DNA of 64,000 nucleotides from RGIG5057 sp036653755 (GTDB lineage: Bacteria; Bacillota; Clostridia; TANB77; CAG-465), in contig JAVVTJ010000001.1 in assembly GCA_036653755.1 (NCBI GenBank), positions 17,903 through 81,902 of the forward strand, written 5' to 3'. Below are positions 45,494 through 55,028 of this stretch, in pieces. Made by a program: the position numbers and the translations under genes. Position 1 is the first letter of the stretch. Every line of letters starts with the position of its first letter. Under the pieces are notes generated by a model that was given only the letters and a program-made list of their open reading frames with translations, did no database searches and had not been told where the DNA came from.

Positions 45494-46873
45494 ATGAGTT
45501 TAAAATATGAAAAAAAGAATGTTTATGAAAGTTTATCTAATGAAGAAATATCTAAAATGAATAATTTTATTAAAGGATATGTAAATTTTTTAGGAAAAGC
45601 TAAGACTGAATATAAATCTGTAGAGTTTACAATTAATTTACTTAAAGAGGCAGGATTTATTGATATTAATACTTTAAAAACTTTAAAGGTAGGAGATAAA
45701 GTATATTTTATAAATAAAGAAAAATCGTTATATGCTGCTGTTATTGGTATGGAAGATATTAGTAATGGATTAAATATAATTGGAGCACATATTGATAGTC
45801 CAAGACTTGACTTAAAACCAATGCCACTTTATGAAAATAAAGGTGCAGGACTTTTAAAGACTCAATATTATGGTGGAATTAAAAAATATCAATGGCTTGC
45901 AATTCCTCTTAGTATGTATGGTATTATATATACATCAGAAGGCAAAAAGTTAGATATTGTAATTGGAGAAGAAGAAACTGACCCTTGTTTTACAATATCA
46001 GATTTATTGCCACATTTAGCAAAAAATCAAATGAAATTAAATGCAAATGAATTTATTGATCCAGAAAAAATGTCAATTCTTTTTGGTAGTTTTAAGTCAG
46101 GAGATAAAGATAAAGAAACAAATAATGTTAAAGAAAATATATTAAAATTATTAAAAAGTAAATATGGTATAACTGAAATAGATTTTGCAAGAAGTGAAAT
46201 TGAATTTGTTCCATCATTTAAACCTAAATATATTGGTTTAGATTCTAGTATGATTGGTGGTTATGGCCAAGATGATAGAGTATGTGCGTATGCTACTATT
46301 AAAGCTTTAATAGATTTATCTGCTACAAAATTAAATAAAACTTCTGTAGCAATGATTGTAGATAAAGAAGAAATAGGTAGTATAGGTAATACATCGATGA
46401 ATTCAAATATATTTGATATGTTTATTAATAAATTATTAAAACTAAAAAATGAAAATGAAGATTTATTTAATATATATTATAATTCAAAAATGTTATCTGC
46501 TGATGTTTCAACATGTGTAGATCCTTGTTATGAGGAAGTTTCAGATATTCAAAATGCAAATATTTTAGGATGTGGTGTATCACTTGAAAAATATACAGGT
46601 AGTGGTGGGAAATATAATTCTAGTGATGCAAATGCAAAATATGTATCAGAAGTTATGAATATATTTGATAAAAACAATGTTATGTTTCAAATGGGAACAT
46701 TAGGTAAAATTGAAAAAGGTGGCGGAGGTACAATTGCATATATTTTAGCAAATAAAGGTGTAGATGTAATAGATTGTGGTACACCAATACTTTCAATGCA
46801 TTCTCCTTTTGAAGTAGCATCTATTTCAGATATATATATGACATATAAAGCATACATAGCATTTTTTAAATAA
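45494..46873 (+). CDS. M18-family aminopeptidase
   Basis: A zinc aminopeptidase of 459 aa that removes N-terminal residues, often acidic ones. Metal-binding segments are GAHIDSPRLDLKP (about residues 96-108), GYGQDDRVCAYA, IVDKEEIGSIG and the C-terminal CGTPILSMHSPFE. Length fits the M18 family of Clostridia. ATGGAGG precedes the start by a few bases. A terminator follows at 46884-46920. Pairing with the M24 gene suggests peptide turnover. Confidence 0.93.
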   Translation: MSLKYEKKNVYESLSNEEISKMNNFIKGYVNFLGKAKTEYKSVEFTINLLKEAGFIDINTLKTLKVGDKVYFINKEKSLYAAVIGMEDISNGLNIIGAHIDSPRLDLKPMPLYENKGAGLLKTQYYGGIKKYQWLAIPLSMYGIIYTSEGKKLDIVIGEEETDPCFTISDLLPHLAKNQMKLNANEFIDPEKMSILFGSFKSGDKDKETNNVKENILKLLKSKYGITEIDFARSEIEFVPSFKPKYIGLDSSMIGGYGQDDRVCAYATIKALIDLSATKLNKTSVAMIVDKEEIGSIGNTSMNSNIFDMFINKLLKLKNENEDLFNIYYNSKMLSADVSTCVDPCYEEVSDIQNANILGCGVSLEKYTGSGGKYNSSDANAKYVSEVMNIFDKNNVMFQMGTLGKIEKGGGGTIAYILANKGVDVIDCGTPILSMHSPFEVASISDIYMTYKAYIAFFK

Positions 46874-46883
46874 AGTTAATAAA

Positions 46884-46920
46884 AAATGAAATATACTTTG
46901 ATATATTTCATTTTTTTATA
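46884..46920 (+). terminator. Terminator behind the M18 aminopeptidase
   Basis: AAAAAATGAAATATA and TATATTTCATTTTTT form a hairpin ending in T. Confidence 0.8.
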
Positions 46921-46936
46921 ATAAGGAGGATCCACA

Positions 46937-48046
46937 ATGTTTAAAACACTATTAAAAAACACAGATTATGTAATACTTGCAGTTGTATTAATTTTGTTTG
47001 CAATTGGAGTAATTGGTATATATAGTGCAGGTTATAATACAACAATTAATAAAGATGAATATATTAAACAATTGATATGGTTTAGTGTAATGATTATTGC
47101 TATGATTATAATATGGGCAGTAGATTATAATACATTTGATATATTTGGATATGTAATATATTTTTTTAGTTTAATTGCACTGATTGCAGTTTTGTTTACA
47201 TCATCACTTATGGGAGCTAATAGTTGGTTTAATTTAGGACCTTTTTTATATCAACCATCAGAACTTATGAAAATTGGATATATACTATGTATATCAAAAG
47301 TATTGAGTTTATTTGCAGGAGATATATTAACTAAAAAACAAAAGATAATTAAAATATCATTAGTATCAATTATGTTTATTTTACCTTTTGTTTTAATATT
47401 ATTACAACCAGATTTTGGAACAGCTGCGGTATTTTTAGTAATAACATTTTTTATATTATTTTCAAGTGGTTTAAAATATAGATATATATTTGGTATAATT
47501 GCTACTATACTTATATTAGCACCATTAGTTTATTTTTTTATATTAAATCCAGTGCAACAAGATCGAATACTTGTATTTTTAAATCCAGAACTTGATCCAT
47601 TAGGTAGTGGATATAACGCAATACAATCTAAAATTGCAGTAGGTTCTGGTATGATATTTGGAACAGGACTACTTAAAGGAACACAAACACAATTTGGATA
47701 TTTACCAATTAAATCTTCTGATTTTATATTTTCAGTATTATCTGAAGAATTAGGATTTGTAATGTCAGTTTTAATAGTTTTATTATATGTTATACTTATT
47801 ATAAGATTAATTAAAGTAGCATCTGAGGCAAATGATAATTTTGCTAGATATATAGTAATAGGAATAACAGGAATGATATTTTTTCATTTTGTACAAAATA
47901 TTGGTATGACAATTGGATTATTACCTATTACTGGTGTACCGCTTCCATTTGTAAGTTATGGTGGTAGCAGTTTGATGACAAATTTGATTGCTATAGCAAT
48001 TGTACTTAATATATCTGCTAGAAAAAATAAAAGTTTTTTATTTTGA
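46937..48046 (+). CDS. rodA: RodA/FtsW-family peptidoglycan glycosyltransferase
   Basis: A SEDS-family polymerase that extends glycan strands from lipid II, acting with a class B PBP. The 369-aa protein has about ten membrane helices. Conserved positions include QPSELMKIGY (about residue 110), LLQPDFGTAAVF with the catalytic aspartate, LGFVMSV in the SEELGF segment, and PITGVPLPFVSYGGSS near the C-terminus. RodA fits better than FtsW, as no division genes lie nearby, but this is inference. AAGGAGG precedes the ATG. An arginine at 47564 is coded by CGA. Confidence 0.9.
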   Translation: MFKTLLKNTDYVILAVVLILFAIGVIGIYSAGYNTTINKDEYIKQLIWFSVMIIAMIIIWAVDYNTFDIFGYVIYFFSLIALIAVLFTSSLMGANSWFNLGPFLYQPSELMKIGYILCISKVLSLFAGDILTKKQKIIKISLVSIMFILPFVLILLQPDFGTAAVFLVITFFILFSSGLKYRYIFGIIATILILAPLVYFFILNPVQQDRILVFLNPELDPLGSGYNAIQSKIAVGSGMIFGTGLLKGTQTQFGYLPIKSSDFIFSVLSEELGFVMSVLIVLLYVILIIRLIKVASEANDNFARYIVIGITGMIFFHFVQNIGMTIGLLPITGVPLPFVSYGGSSLMTNLIAIAIVLNISARKNKSFLF

Positions 48047-48055
48047 GGAGAAAAG

Positions 48056-48574
48056 ATGAAAAAAAAATTAGTTAAATTTATATTAATATCAATATTAATT
48101 ATAATATTATGTGTTATATATTTATTCTATATAAATAGTAATGAATATAAAAAAGAACATAAAATAAAAGTTGTAGAAAATATGAATATATTAGTAAATG
48201 ATATTTATGTATCAAATACTAATCTTTCTAGCTATAACTGGAATGAAGGTAAAATAGAAGAAGGATTAGAAGAAATAATAAAAGTAGATAATATAAATAT
48301 AAATGATATTAATGTTATAAATATAAATAATTTAGATATTCTTAAATTTACTTTAAATAGTAGAAAATATTCTAGTAATAAATATAAAATACAGTCTGCT
48401 CATATTGAGTTATATTTAAATGATAAATTATTTATGACATATAAATCAAAAATAGAAGATAATAATATAATTTTAAAAGAAAAAATAGAGCCTAATAATT
48501 ATATTTGTAAATTAAATGTAATATTTAAAAATAGAGGTAATGTAGAGCAAACTTTTAAATTAAATGTAAAATAA
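48056..48574 (+). CDS. Small membrane-anchored extracellular protein, unidentified
   Basis: A 172-aa protein with an N-terminal hydrophobic helix (residues about 5-23) and an Asn/Lys/Ile-rich beta-type extracellular part. I do not recognise the family. It begins 9 nt after rodA behind GAGGAG and is probably co-transcribed, so a cell-envelope role is plausible but not shown. A bidirectional terminator (48571-48607) follows. Confidence 0.65.
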   Translation: MKKKLVKFILISILIIILCVIYLFYINSNEYKKEHKIKVVENMNILVNDIYVSNTNLSSYNWNEGKIEEGLEEIIKVDNININDINVININNLDILKFTLNSRKYSSNKYKIQSAHIELYLNDKLFMTYKSKIEDNNIILKEKIEPNNYICKLNVIFKNRGNVEQTFKLNVK

Positions 48575-48607
48575 TTAAATAACTTAAAATTTAAGTTATT
48601 TAATTAT
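48571..48607. terminator. Bidirectional terminator
   Basis: AATTAAATAACTTAAA and TTTAAGTTATTTAATT form an almost perfect hairpin between two convergent genes; the pentapeptide-repeat gene ends in its right arm. Confidence 0.75.
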
Positions 48608-49225
48608 TATTCCAAGTATTTTTATAAATTCTAAAGCTTGTAACTCAGTCATAATAGATCCTTTTAAATCTTCAGTATATACAGTTATTCCGTTTATATT
48701 ATTACTAGATAAATCAATACTATTTAATTTAGTTTTTGAAAAATTTACATATTCAAAATTACATTTTTCAAATTGTATATTTTTAAAGTTATTTTCTGTT
48801 ATATTACTATCTTTAAAATTTGTATTTAAAAACTCACTATTTGTAATTTTTGAATTATCAAAATATATATTTTTAAAATTAGAGCTATCAATTATTACAT
48901 TATCAAAATAACTTCTAGATAAGTTACTTCCAGCTAATTTACATTCTAAAAACATTACATTTTTAAAAGTAGCACTGTTTAAATTTATATTAGATAAATC
49001 ACAATTTTCAAAAATACAATTTGAAAAATATGCTTTTTCAAATATACAAGATATAAATTTCACATTTCTTAATTTACATCCTGTTATTTCTATATTATCA
49101 ATATTTATTTTAATTATTTGTATATTTTCAATTAAACATCCATCTATTATTTCATCATTTTCTAACATTTTTTGAATATTATTTATTTCATTTAAGTTTG
49201 TATTTAACTTTGGAAAGTTTATCAT
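48596..49225 (-). CDS. Pentapeptide-repeat protein
   Basis: A 209-aa protein. From about residue 50 to 190 it reads in five-residue steps of the A(D/N)LXX type, for example FSNCIFENCDLSNINLNSA and FENSKITNSEFLNTNF-like rungs, which form a right-handed quadrilateral beta helix. Such proteins can mimic DNA or act as scaffolds; no specific role can be assigned. It has no signal peptide. AGGAAGTGAC precedes the start on the minus strand. Confidence 0.85.
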   Translation of the reverse strand: MINFPKLNTNLNEINNIQKMLENDEIIDGCLIENIQIIKINIDNIEITGCKLRNVKFISCIFEKAYFSNCIFENCDLSNINLNSATFKNVMFLECKLAGSNLSRSYFDNVIIDSSNFKNIYFDNSKITNSEFLNTNFKDSNITENNFKNIQFEKCNFEYVNFSKTKLNSIDLSSNNINGITVYTEDLKGSIMTELQALEFIKILGIIIK

Positions 49226-49357
49226 GTTGTCACTTCCTTTTGTATATTATATATAACTTAAACAACTTTGTCAATTAAAAATATATATTTATCTTATCTA
49301 CTTGAATAATTACATAATTCAATGTATAATAATATATATAATTTGGAGGATAAAGAT

Positions 49358-49792
49358 ATGAAAAATAAACAAGGTGTAACTTTAATAGTACTTCTTACAG
49401 CTCTTACAGTTATGTTAGTTATAATATCATCAGCTACTGTTATAGGTGTAGATAGTATTAATTCAGCAAATTTTGAAGAATATAAAGGATCAATTGGAAG
49501 AGTTAAAGATAATGTTAATCAGTATTATTTAGAAAATGGTGTTTTACCTATAACCAAAGAAATTGTTTCAGCTACATCACTAGAAGGAAGTTTTGTAAAC
49601 GCTATAAACAATAATTCTGATGAAAACAATAAACTATATGTTATAGATATTTCACTTCTTAAAAACGATACTATACGAGCTGGAAAGGGCAGTGTATTTA
49701 ATAAAGATGTATATGTTGTTAGTGAAAATACAAACAATATATATTATTTAAAAGGTTTTAAATATAAAGGAAAAATAATTTATGATAATTAA
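49358..49792 (+). CDS. Type IV pilin/pseudopilin-like protein
   Basis: A 144-aa protein beginning MKNKQGVTLIVLLTALTVML: a short basic leader, a glycine, and a hydrophobic helix, as in prepilins cleaved after Gly. Position +5 of the mature helix is not the usual Glu and the site reads G-VTLI rather than G-FTLIE, so cleavage or assembly may be atypical. The C-terminal part (DNVNQYYLENGVLPI onward) resembles small pseudopilins. Start ATG 49358 follows GGAGGA by 7 nt. No other pilus genes lie in the window. It overlaps dusB by 11 nt. Confidence 0.6.
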   Translation: MKNKQGVTLIVLLTALTVMLVIISSATVIGVDSINSANFEEYKGSIGRVKDNVNQYYLENGVLPITKEIVSATSLEGSFVNAINNNSDENNKLYVIDISLLKNDTIRAGKGSVFNKDVYVVSENTNNIYYLKGFKYKGKIIYDN

Positions 49793-50768
49793 TAGAATGC
49801 AACAATATATACATAAAATTAAAATAGGTAATGTAGAAGTTAAAAATAATGTATTTTTAGCTCCTATGGCTGGTGTTACAGATTTAGCATTCAGAGAAAT
49901 AGTACGTAAGTACTCCCCTGGTTTAACATTTACTGAAATGGCTAGTAGTAAAGCTATGGAATTTGGTAGTGATAAAACAAAAAAGCTCCTTTCTATATTA
50001 GATATAGAAAAACCATCAATAGTTCAAATATTTGGTAGTGATGTAAACACAATTAAAAATATGATAATTAAATTAAATGATTATGATAATATAGATATTA
50101 TAGATATTAATATGGGATGTCCTGCACCTAAATTAGTTAAAAATGGTGATGGAGCAGGATTATTACTTAATTTAGATAATGTTAAAAATATACTTACAGA
50201 AGCTGTTAAAGTATCAAAAAAACCAATTACAGTAAAAACTAGAACAGGTATTGATGATGATATAATAACTGCTGTAAAAGTAGCTCGTATTGCAGAAGAA
50301 GCAGGAGTTAGTATGATTACAATTCATGGTAGGACAAGGAATCAATATTATTCAGGTGTTTGTGATTTAGATATTATAAAAGAAGTTAAAGAAAGTGTTT
50401 CAATACCTGTTATTGGTAATGGAGATATAACAGACATTGAAAGTGCTATACATATGTTTGAATATACTGGTTGTGATGGTATAATGATAGCAAGAGCATC
50501 TCAAGGTAATCCTTGGATTTTTAAGAGTATTTTAGAAGGAAAAACATATATTCCAACTAATAAAGAAAAACTTTCTGTTATTTTAAAACATATAGATTTA
50601 GCTTGTAAATATGATGGAGAAAAATTAAGTAAGTTAAAACTTAGAAAACATTTAGCATGGTATTTAAAAGGAATTACAGAAGGTAGTAAATATAGAGAAA
50701 AAATAAATACATCTGATAGTATAGATGAGTTAATAGATATAGTTAAGGATGCTTTAAATGAAAAATAG
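49782..50768 (+). CDS. dusB: tRNA-dihydrouridine synthase
   Basis: A flavoenzyme that reduces specific uridines of tRNA. The 328-aa protein has the FMN-binding N-terminus (VFLAPMAGVTDLAFREI), catalytic cysteine in NMGCPAPKLVKNGDG (about residue 108), TVKTRTG, ITIHGRTRNQ and the GNGDI phosphate site. It fits the DusB subgroup of Firmicutes. Its start overlaps the pilin-like gene, and its end overlaps ylmH by 11 nt, so the three are translationally linked. Confidence 0.93.
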   Translation: MIINRMQQYIHKIKIGNVEVKNNVFLAPMAGVTDLAFREIVRKYSPGLTFTEMASSKAMEFGSDKTKKLLSILDIEKPSIVQIFGSDVNTIKNMIIKLNDYDNIDIIDINMGCPAPKLVKNGDGAGLLLNLDNVKNILTEAVKVSKKPITVKTRTGIDDDIITAVKVARIAEEAGVSMITIHGRTRNQYYSGVCDLDIIKEVKESVSIPVIGNGDITDIESAIHMFEYTGCDGIMIARASQGNPWIFKSILEGKTYIPTNKEKLSVILKHIDLACKYDGEKLSKLKLRKHLAWYLKGITEGSKYREKINTSDSIDELIDIVKDALNEK

Positions 50769-51534
50769 ACAAGAAATATTAGATAAATATAAAGTAAAAG
50801 AAGAGAGAATATTTGTAAGTAACATATTAGATAAAATAAATAAATTTGAAATAACGAATAATATTATTTATACTAATTTTTTAAATTTAAATGAATTTAA
50901 TATAGCAACAAATTTAATTAATCAATTTAATATAAATTATACGTATTTTTCTTTAAATGATATATTAGAAAAAAGGTCAATTGCTATAATTCCTGAATAT
51001 ATAAAACAATGTAATTTTGAAAATATATCTTGTATTAAAGTTAAAAATAATTCTCAAATTAAATTATTACATAAAGATTATATGGGAGCAATTTATAATA
51101 TTGGCATAGCAGAAGATATGATAGGTGATATAATTGTAAAAGAAAATATCGCATATATATTTTTAATGAAAAGTATTTTAGAGTATGTATTATTAAATTT
51201 TAATAAAGTAGGAAATATAAAAGTAGAAATTGAAACTATTGATATAAATAATATTGATATTTCATATAATTTTGAAGATATAAATATAATAGTATCTTCA
51301 AAAAGAATTGATATAGTTTTATCACATTTATATAATTTAAGTAGAAATGAAATAGATAAAAAAATATTAAAAAATGAGTTAGTTATTAATTCTAAAATTA
51401 TAAATAATAAAACATATTTAATTAAAGAAAATGATATTATAGCTTTTAAAAAATGTGGTAAATTTAAATATATAGGAATAAGTAAAACTACAAAAACAGG
51501 TAATTTAGTTATTAATATAAAGAAATATTCTTAA
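50758..51534 (+). CDS. ylmH: YlmH-like S4-domain RNA-binding protein
   Basis: A 258-aa protein with the YlmH core around residues 100-130 (LHKDYMGAIYNIGIAEDMIGDI) and a C-terminal S4 domain (RIDIVLSHLYNLSRNEIDKK, then NDIIAFKKCGKFKYIG). YlmH proteins bind ribosomes or tRNA on stalled 50S subunits and lie near division genes in Bacillus. Here it overlaps dusB instead. The overlap start (ATGAAAAATAG) is supported by the coding frame. Confidence 0.85.
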   Translation: MKNRQEILDKYKVKEERIFVSNILDKINKFEITNNIIYTNFLNLNEFNIATNLINQFNINYTYFSLNDILEKRSIAIIPEYIKQCNFENISCIKVKNNSQIKLLHKDYMGAIYNIGIAEDMIGDIIVKENIAYIFLMKSILEYVLLNFNKVGNIKVEIETIDINNIDISYNFEDINIIVSSKRIDIVLSHLYNLSRNEIDKKILKNELVINSKIINNKTYLIKENDIIAFKKCGKFKYIGISKTTKTGNLVINIKKYS

Positions 51535-51609
51535 AATAATATAAATACTAATTTGACAAGAGTAAATAATTGCAAAGAAATAGATAACATATTAAAATAG
51601 GAGGAGAAT

Positions 51610-52924
51610 GTGAAAACAGTAGCTTTTTATACATTAGGATGTAAAGTAAACCAATATGAAACAAATTTAATGATAAAACAATTTGAAGATAATAAATATA
51701 CAGTTATTGATTTTGAAAATAAACCGGATGTTTTTGTTATTAATTCATGTAGTGTTACAAATTTATCAACAAGAAAAACAAGACAAATTTTAAGTAGAGC
51801 AAGAAAATTAAATGATAAAGCTGTTATAATTTTAGTGGGTTGTTATGCAGAAGAAATTAATTTTGAAAATACAAATAAGTTAATAAATAATGCAGATATA
51901 ATATTAGGAAATGAAGAGAAAAAAAATATTGTAGAATATTTGAATAATTATATTCAAAATAAAGATGTTTTAAATAATAAAATGTTTAAAGTTGAAGATA
52001 TTTCAAAAGTTAAAAGATATGTTCAAAAAGATAAATTAGAAAAAAGTATTACAGTTAGAGAGAGTATTAAAATAGAAGATGGTTGTAATAATTTTTGTTC
52101 GTATTGTATAATACCATATACACGAGGTAGAGTTAGAAGTAGAAGTTTAGAAGATATAGTTTGTGAAGTAAAAAATGTAGCTAAAAATGGTAGTTGTGAA
52201 ATTATTTTAGTTGGAATAGAAATTGCATCTTATGGTTTAGATTTAAAAGATGATATTTCTCTTATTGATGTAATAGAACAGTTAGATAAAATATCTGAAT
52301 TAAAACGTATTAGACTTCGGTTCTATTGAGCCTAGATGGCTTACTGATAATAATATTGAAAGATTAAGTAAAGTAAAAAAATTATGTAATCATTTTCATT
52401 TATCTGTTCAAAGTTTAAGTAATTCTGTTTTAAAGCGAATGAATAGAAAATATACAAGAGAATATTTATTTGATATTACACAAAAAATAAGAGATAAATT
52501 TGAAGATGTAACCTTTACTTGTGATATTATAGTAGGATATATTGATGAAACTGATGAAGAATTTTTAGAAACATTAGAAGGTGTAAAAAAAATAAGATTT
52601 AGTGATATACATGTATTTAAATTTTCTAAAAGAAGCCATACAAGAGCATATAATTTAGATAGTAGTGTTGATGGTAATGTAGCATTAAAAAGAAGTGAAG
52701 AATTAATAGAATTAGGTAATAAATTAAAAATAGAAGTTTTAAATAAATATTTAGGTCAAAATATAAAAGTTTTATTTGAAGAATATAAAGATGGATATTT
52801 ATATGGATATACATCAAATTATATTAAAGTAAAAGTTAAGGGGGATAAAAACTTATGGGGAAAAATTCAAGAATTAAAATTAATCTCATTAGAAAAAGAT
52901 TTAATTTTAGGACAGATAAAATAA
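51610..52924 (+). CDS. mtaB: tRNA t6A37 methylthiotransferase MtaB with a +1 shift at a CGG codon
   Basis: A radical-SAM enzyme that makes ms2t6A at position 37 of ANN-decoding tRNAs. The N-terminal UPF0004 domain begins TVAFYTLGCKVNQYE; the SAM-cluster motif CNNFCSYC has C159, C163 and C166. The first frame reads IRL up to CTT CGG (52315-52320) and stops at TGA 52327-52329. Skipping the C at 52318 gives RLGSIEPRWLTDNN, the exact family motif, then LSVQSLSNSVLKRMNRKYT and the TRAM domain, ending at 52924; about 437 aa in all. The GTG start at 51610 lies close behind AGGAGGAG. MiaB is the related alternative, but GCKVNQYE and SIEP favour MtaB. Confidence 0.9.
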
Positions 52925-54090
52925 ATAAAAAAATAGTTATTTCTATATTATCTGTTGTTACTTTTTTATTTATAGGTATTGTTATTGCTTTTAATATAAA
53001 TACAGATAAAACTAAAATAGATGCAAATATTGATATATATAATAATGAAAGTATTGATACTGCTACAAATATTCCTAAAAAAGAAGAAATAAATCCAGAA
53101 TTAAGTAATCCAATTGAAGAAAATACATCTGTAAAACCAAATTCACAAGTTACTAATAATATTAAATTAACTATATTAGGAGAAATGATGATGGGTGGAG
53201 CTGTTACTAAAAATACAAGTTATCTATATAATAGTGCATTTAAAAAAATATTTACTTTGACTAGAGATTCAGATTTTACATATTGTAATTTTTCAACTAA
53301 TATAACAAATTTAGAAAAAATAGAAAATACTAAAAGTAAATATTTAGTTACAAAAGAAGTTATTAATGCTATTAATGGTCTTGGTATAGATGCAGTAAGC
53401 ATTGCATCAGATCATATGTTAGATTTTCCAAAAGATATATTTAAAAATACTTTGAATTTACTAAAAGATAATAATACTTATATTTCTGGTTTAGATGATT
53501 CTATATTATATTTAGAAAAAAATGGTAAAAAAATTGCTATAATTTCTTCAAATAATGTATTTATTGGAATAAAAAGAAATTATACTGATTATGGTATAAA
53601 TGTATATTCTGCTAAAAAAATGAAAGAAGATATTACAAAAGCTAGACAAAATGCAGATTTTGTAATTGTAGATATTCATTGGGGAAGAGAAAATATATTT
53701 GGAGTTACTTCTGAAATGAAAGAAATAGCGTATTTAGCAATTGATAATGGTGCAAATTTAATTATAGGAAGTCATGCATTAGGTATATATCCAATTATTA
53801 CATATAAAGATACACCTATAATATATTCAACAGGATATATTATGACAGATTCTACTAGTGAACTTGCTAAAACTTCATATATATTTGATATAAATATTAA
53901 TAAAGAAAATAGAATAGATAGTATAGAAATGACTCCAACATACATTTCTGATAAAAAAGAAGTAATACCATATTTTGAATATAGTAAAGAATTAGCATAT
54001 GAATTTAATTTACAAATGAATAAATGGCAAATAGAAAATAACTTAAATTCAGAAATAGATAATGATAAAATAATTGTAAAATTTAAATAA
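52855..54090 (+). CDS. CapA-family (poly-gamma-glutamate synthesis-like) protein
   Basis: A 411-aa protein with an N-terminal membrane helix (about residues 25-45), a linker, and a PGA_cap metallophosphatase-like domain: LGEMMMGGAV, DFTYCNFSTNI, AVSIASDHMLDF, DIHWGREN and ANLIIGSHALGIYP. CapA-type proteins are known in polyglutamate capsule export, but many homologues stand alone, as this one does. The histidine usual after IIGSH is replaced by leucine. It overlaps the mtaB 3' end by 70 nt, with AAGGGGGAT before the ATG. Confidence 0.82.
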   Translation: MGKNSRIKINLIRKRFNFRTDKINKKIVISILSVVTFLFIGIVIAFNINTDKTKIDANIDIYNNESIDTATNIPKKEEINPELSNPIEENTSVKPNSQVTNNIKLTILGEMMMGGAVTKNTSYLYNSAFKKIFTLTRDSDFTYCNFSTNITNLEKIENTKSKYLVTKEVINAINGLGIDAVSIASDHMLDFPKDIFKNTLNLLKDNNTYISGLDDSILYLEKNGKKIAIISSNNVFIGIKRNYTDYGINVYSAKKMKEDITKARQNADFVIVDIHWGRENIFGVTSEMKEIAYLAIDNGANLIIGSHALGIYPIITYKDTPIIYSTGYIMTDSTSELAKTSYIFDININKENRIDSIEMTPTYISDKKEVIPYFEYSKELAYEFNLQMNKWQIENNLNSEIDNDKIIVKFK

Positions 54091-54096
54091 AATAAA

Positions 54097-54131
54097 AATA
54101 GTTTATACTAAATAAGTATAAACTATTTTTA
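54097..54131. terminator. Bidirectional terminator
   Basis: AAAATAGTTTATACT and AGTATAAACTATTTTT form a hairpin between two convergent genes. Confidence 0.8.
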
Positions 54132-54533
54132 TGTATTTTCATTATTTTTTAAAAAAAGTATATTATAGAAATCTATTATAGCTGCTATTAAGACTATAAA
54201 TGTTGTTAAATAGTTCATTTTATTAGAACATAAGTTAATATTATCATCAGTTGTTGTTTCTTTTAACTCAGTAATTGATACTTTAAAATAATAAAAAGCA
54301 CATATAATTACTATAATTCCAACAATAAAATCAATTTTAAAATAATCTTTTAAAGGAACTTTATCTAGATTATTTATTTGATTTACTAATTCTTTTCTTT
54401 CTTGCTTAATAACAAAATATGAAAGTAAAGAGGCAAATATAGCAAATTGTGTATATTGTATAGTTTTATCTGTTATCAATATATTGTTATTTAATTCTGT
54501 TAAAATTTCACTTTCAAATAATTCATTGAACAT
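54129..54533 (-). CDS. Small membrane protein, unidentified
   Basis: A 134-aa protein with three hydrophobic stretches (about residues 25-43, 69-87 and 107-127), short charged loops and no family I recognise. The start is near 54533, where a TACAGGTGTTAC segment lies upstream on the minus strand, a weak ribosome-binding site. It is isolated between convergent and tRNA genes. The following gap to 54740 contains only AT-rich sequence and a terminator. Confidence 0.6.
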   Translation of the reverse strand: MFNELFESEILTELNNNILITDKTIQYTQFAIFASLLSYFVIKQERKELVNQINNLDKVPLKDYFKIDFIVGIIVIICAFYYFKVSITELKETTTDDNINLCSNKMNYLTTFIVLIAAIIDFYNILFLKNNENT

Positions 54534-54687
54534 AGTAACACCTGTAATATTTTATGAATTTATTTTTTTTTTGATACAAATTATACTTAATTTTTAACAA
54601 AAAATAGATGATATGTACATTTTAAATAAGATAATGTTAGTAAATTTTCGTCGTAATTTTAATCTAAAACTAGCAAATATAAAATAA

Positions 54688-54730
54688 AAAAATATCAAGC
54701 ACTTATTTTATAAAGTACTTGATATTTTTT
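54688..54730. terminator. Terminator of the minus-strand tRNA pair
   Basis: AAAAAATATCAAG and CTTGATATTTTTT (with a second A/C-rich inner pairing AAGTAC/ACTT) make a hairpin downstream of tRNA-Tyr on the minus strand. Confidence 0.7.
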
Positions 54731-54740
54731 TATTTTCATA

Positions 54741-54827
54741 TGGTGGGAAGAGATGGATTCGAACCATCGTAAGCGTAAGCTAACAGATTTACAGTCTGCC
54801 TCCTTTAGCCACTCGGACATCTTCCCA
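54741..54827 (-). tRNA. tRNA-Tyr (anticodon GUA)
   Basis: On the minus strand the acceptor TGGGAAG pairs with CTTCCCA, the anticodon arm GACTGTAAATC has GTA (54792-54790), the long variable arm (TTAGCTTACGCTTACG) marks a class II tRNA, and CCA is encoded. Confidence 0.95.
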
Positions 54828-54837
54828 GATATAAAAA

Positions 54838-54914
54838 TGGTGGGCCTTCAGAGACTCGAACTCCGGACCGACCGGTTATGAGCCGGTTGCTCTAACCAAC
54901 TGAGCTAAAGGCCC
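54838..54914 (-). tRNA. tRNA with anticodon CAU, probably tRNA-Ile2
   Basis: 77 nt with encoded CCA. GGGCCTTTAGCTCAGTTGGTT and the loop CTCATAA resemble the lysidine-modified tRNA-Ile2 of Bacillus more than elongator tRNA-Met. Anticodon CAT is at 54880-54878. Elongator Met remains possible. Confidence 0.85.
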
Positions 54915-54984
54915 ACATAACTGTGGAACAATAATATTATAACTAATTTTGTCTAAAATGTCAAGTCTTTTTAACAAAAAAAAT

Positions 54985-55018
54985 AAAAAAAGTGATATTT
55001 TAAGTTTTACACTTTTTT
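54985..55018 (-). terminator. Terminator behind ychF
   Basis: AAAAAAGTG and CACTTTTTT pair around an AT-rich loop just downstream of the minus-strand ychF gene. Confidence 0.6.
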
Positions 55019-55028
55019 TATTATATTA

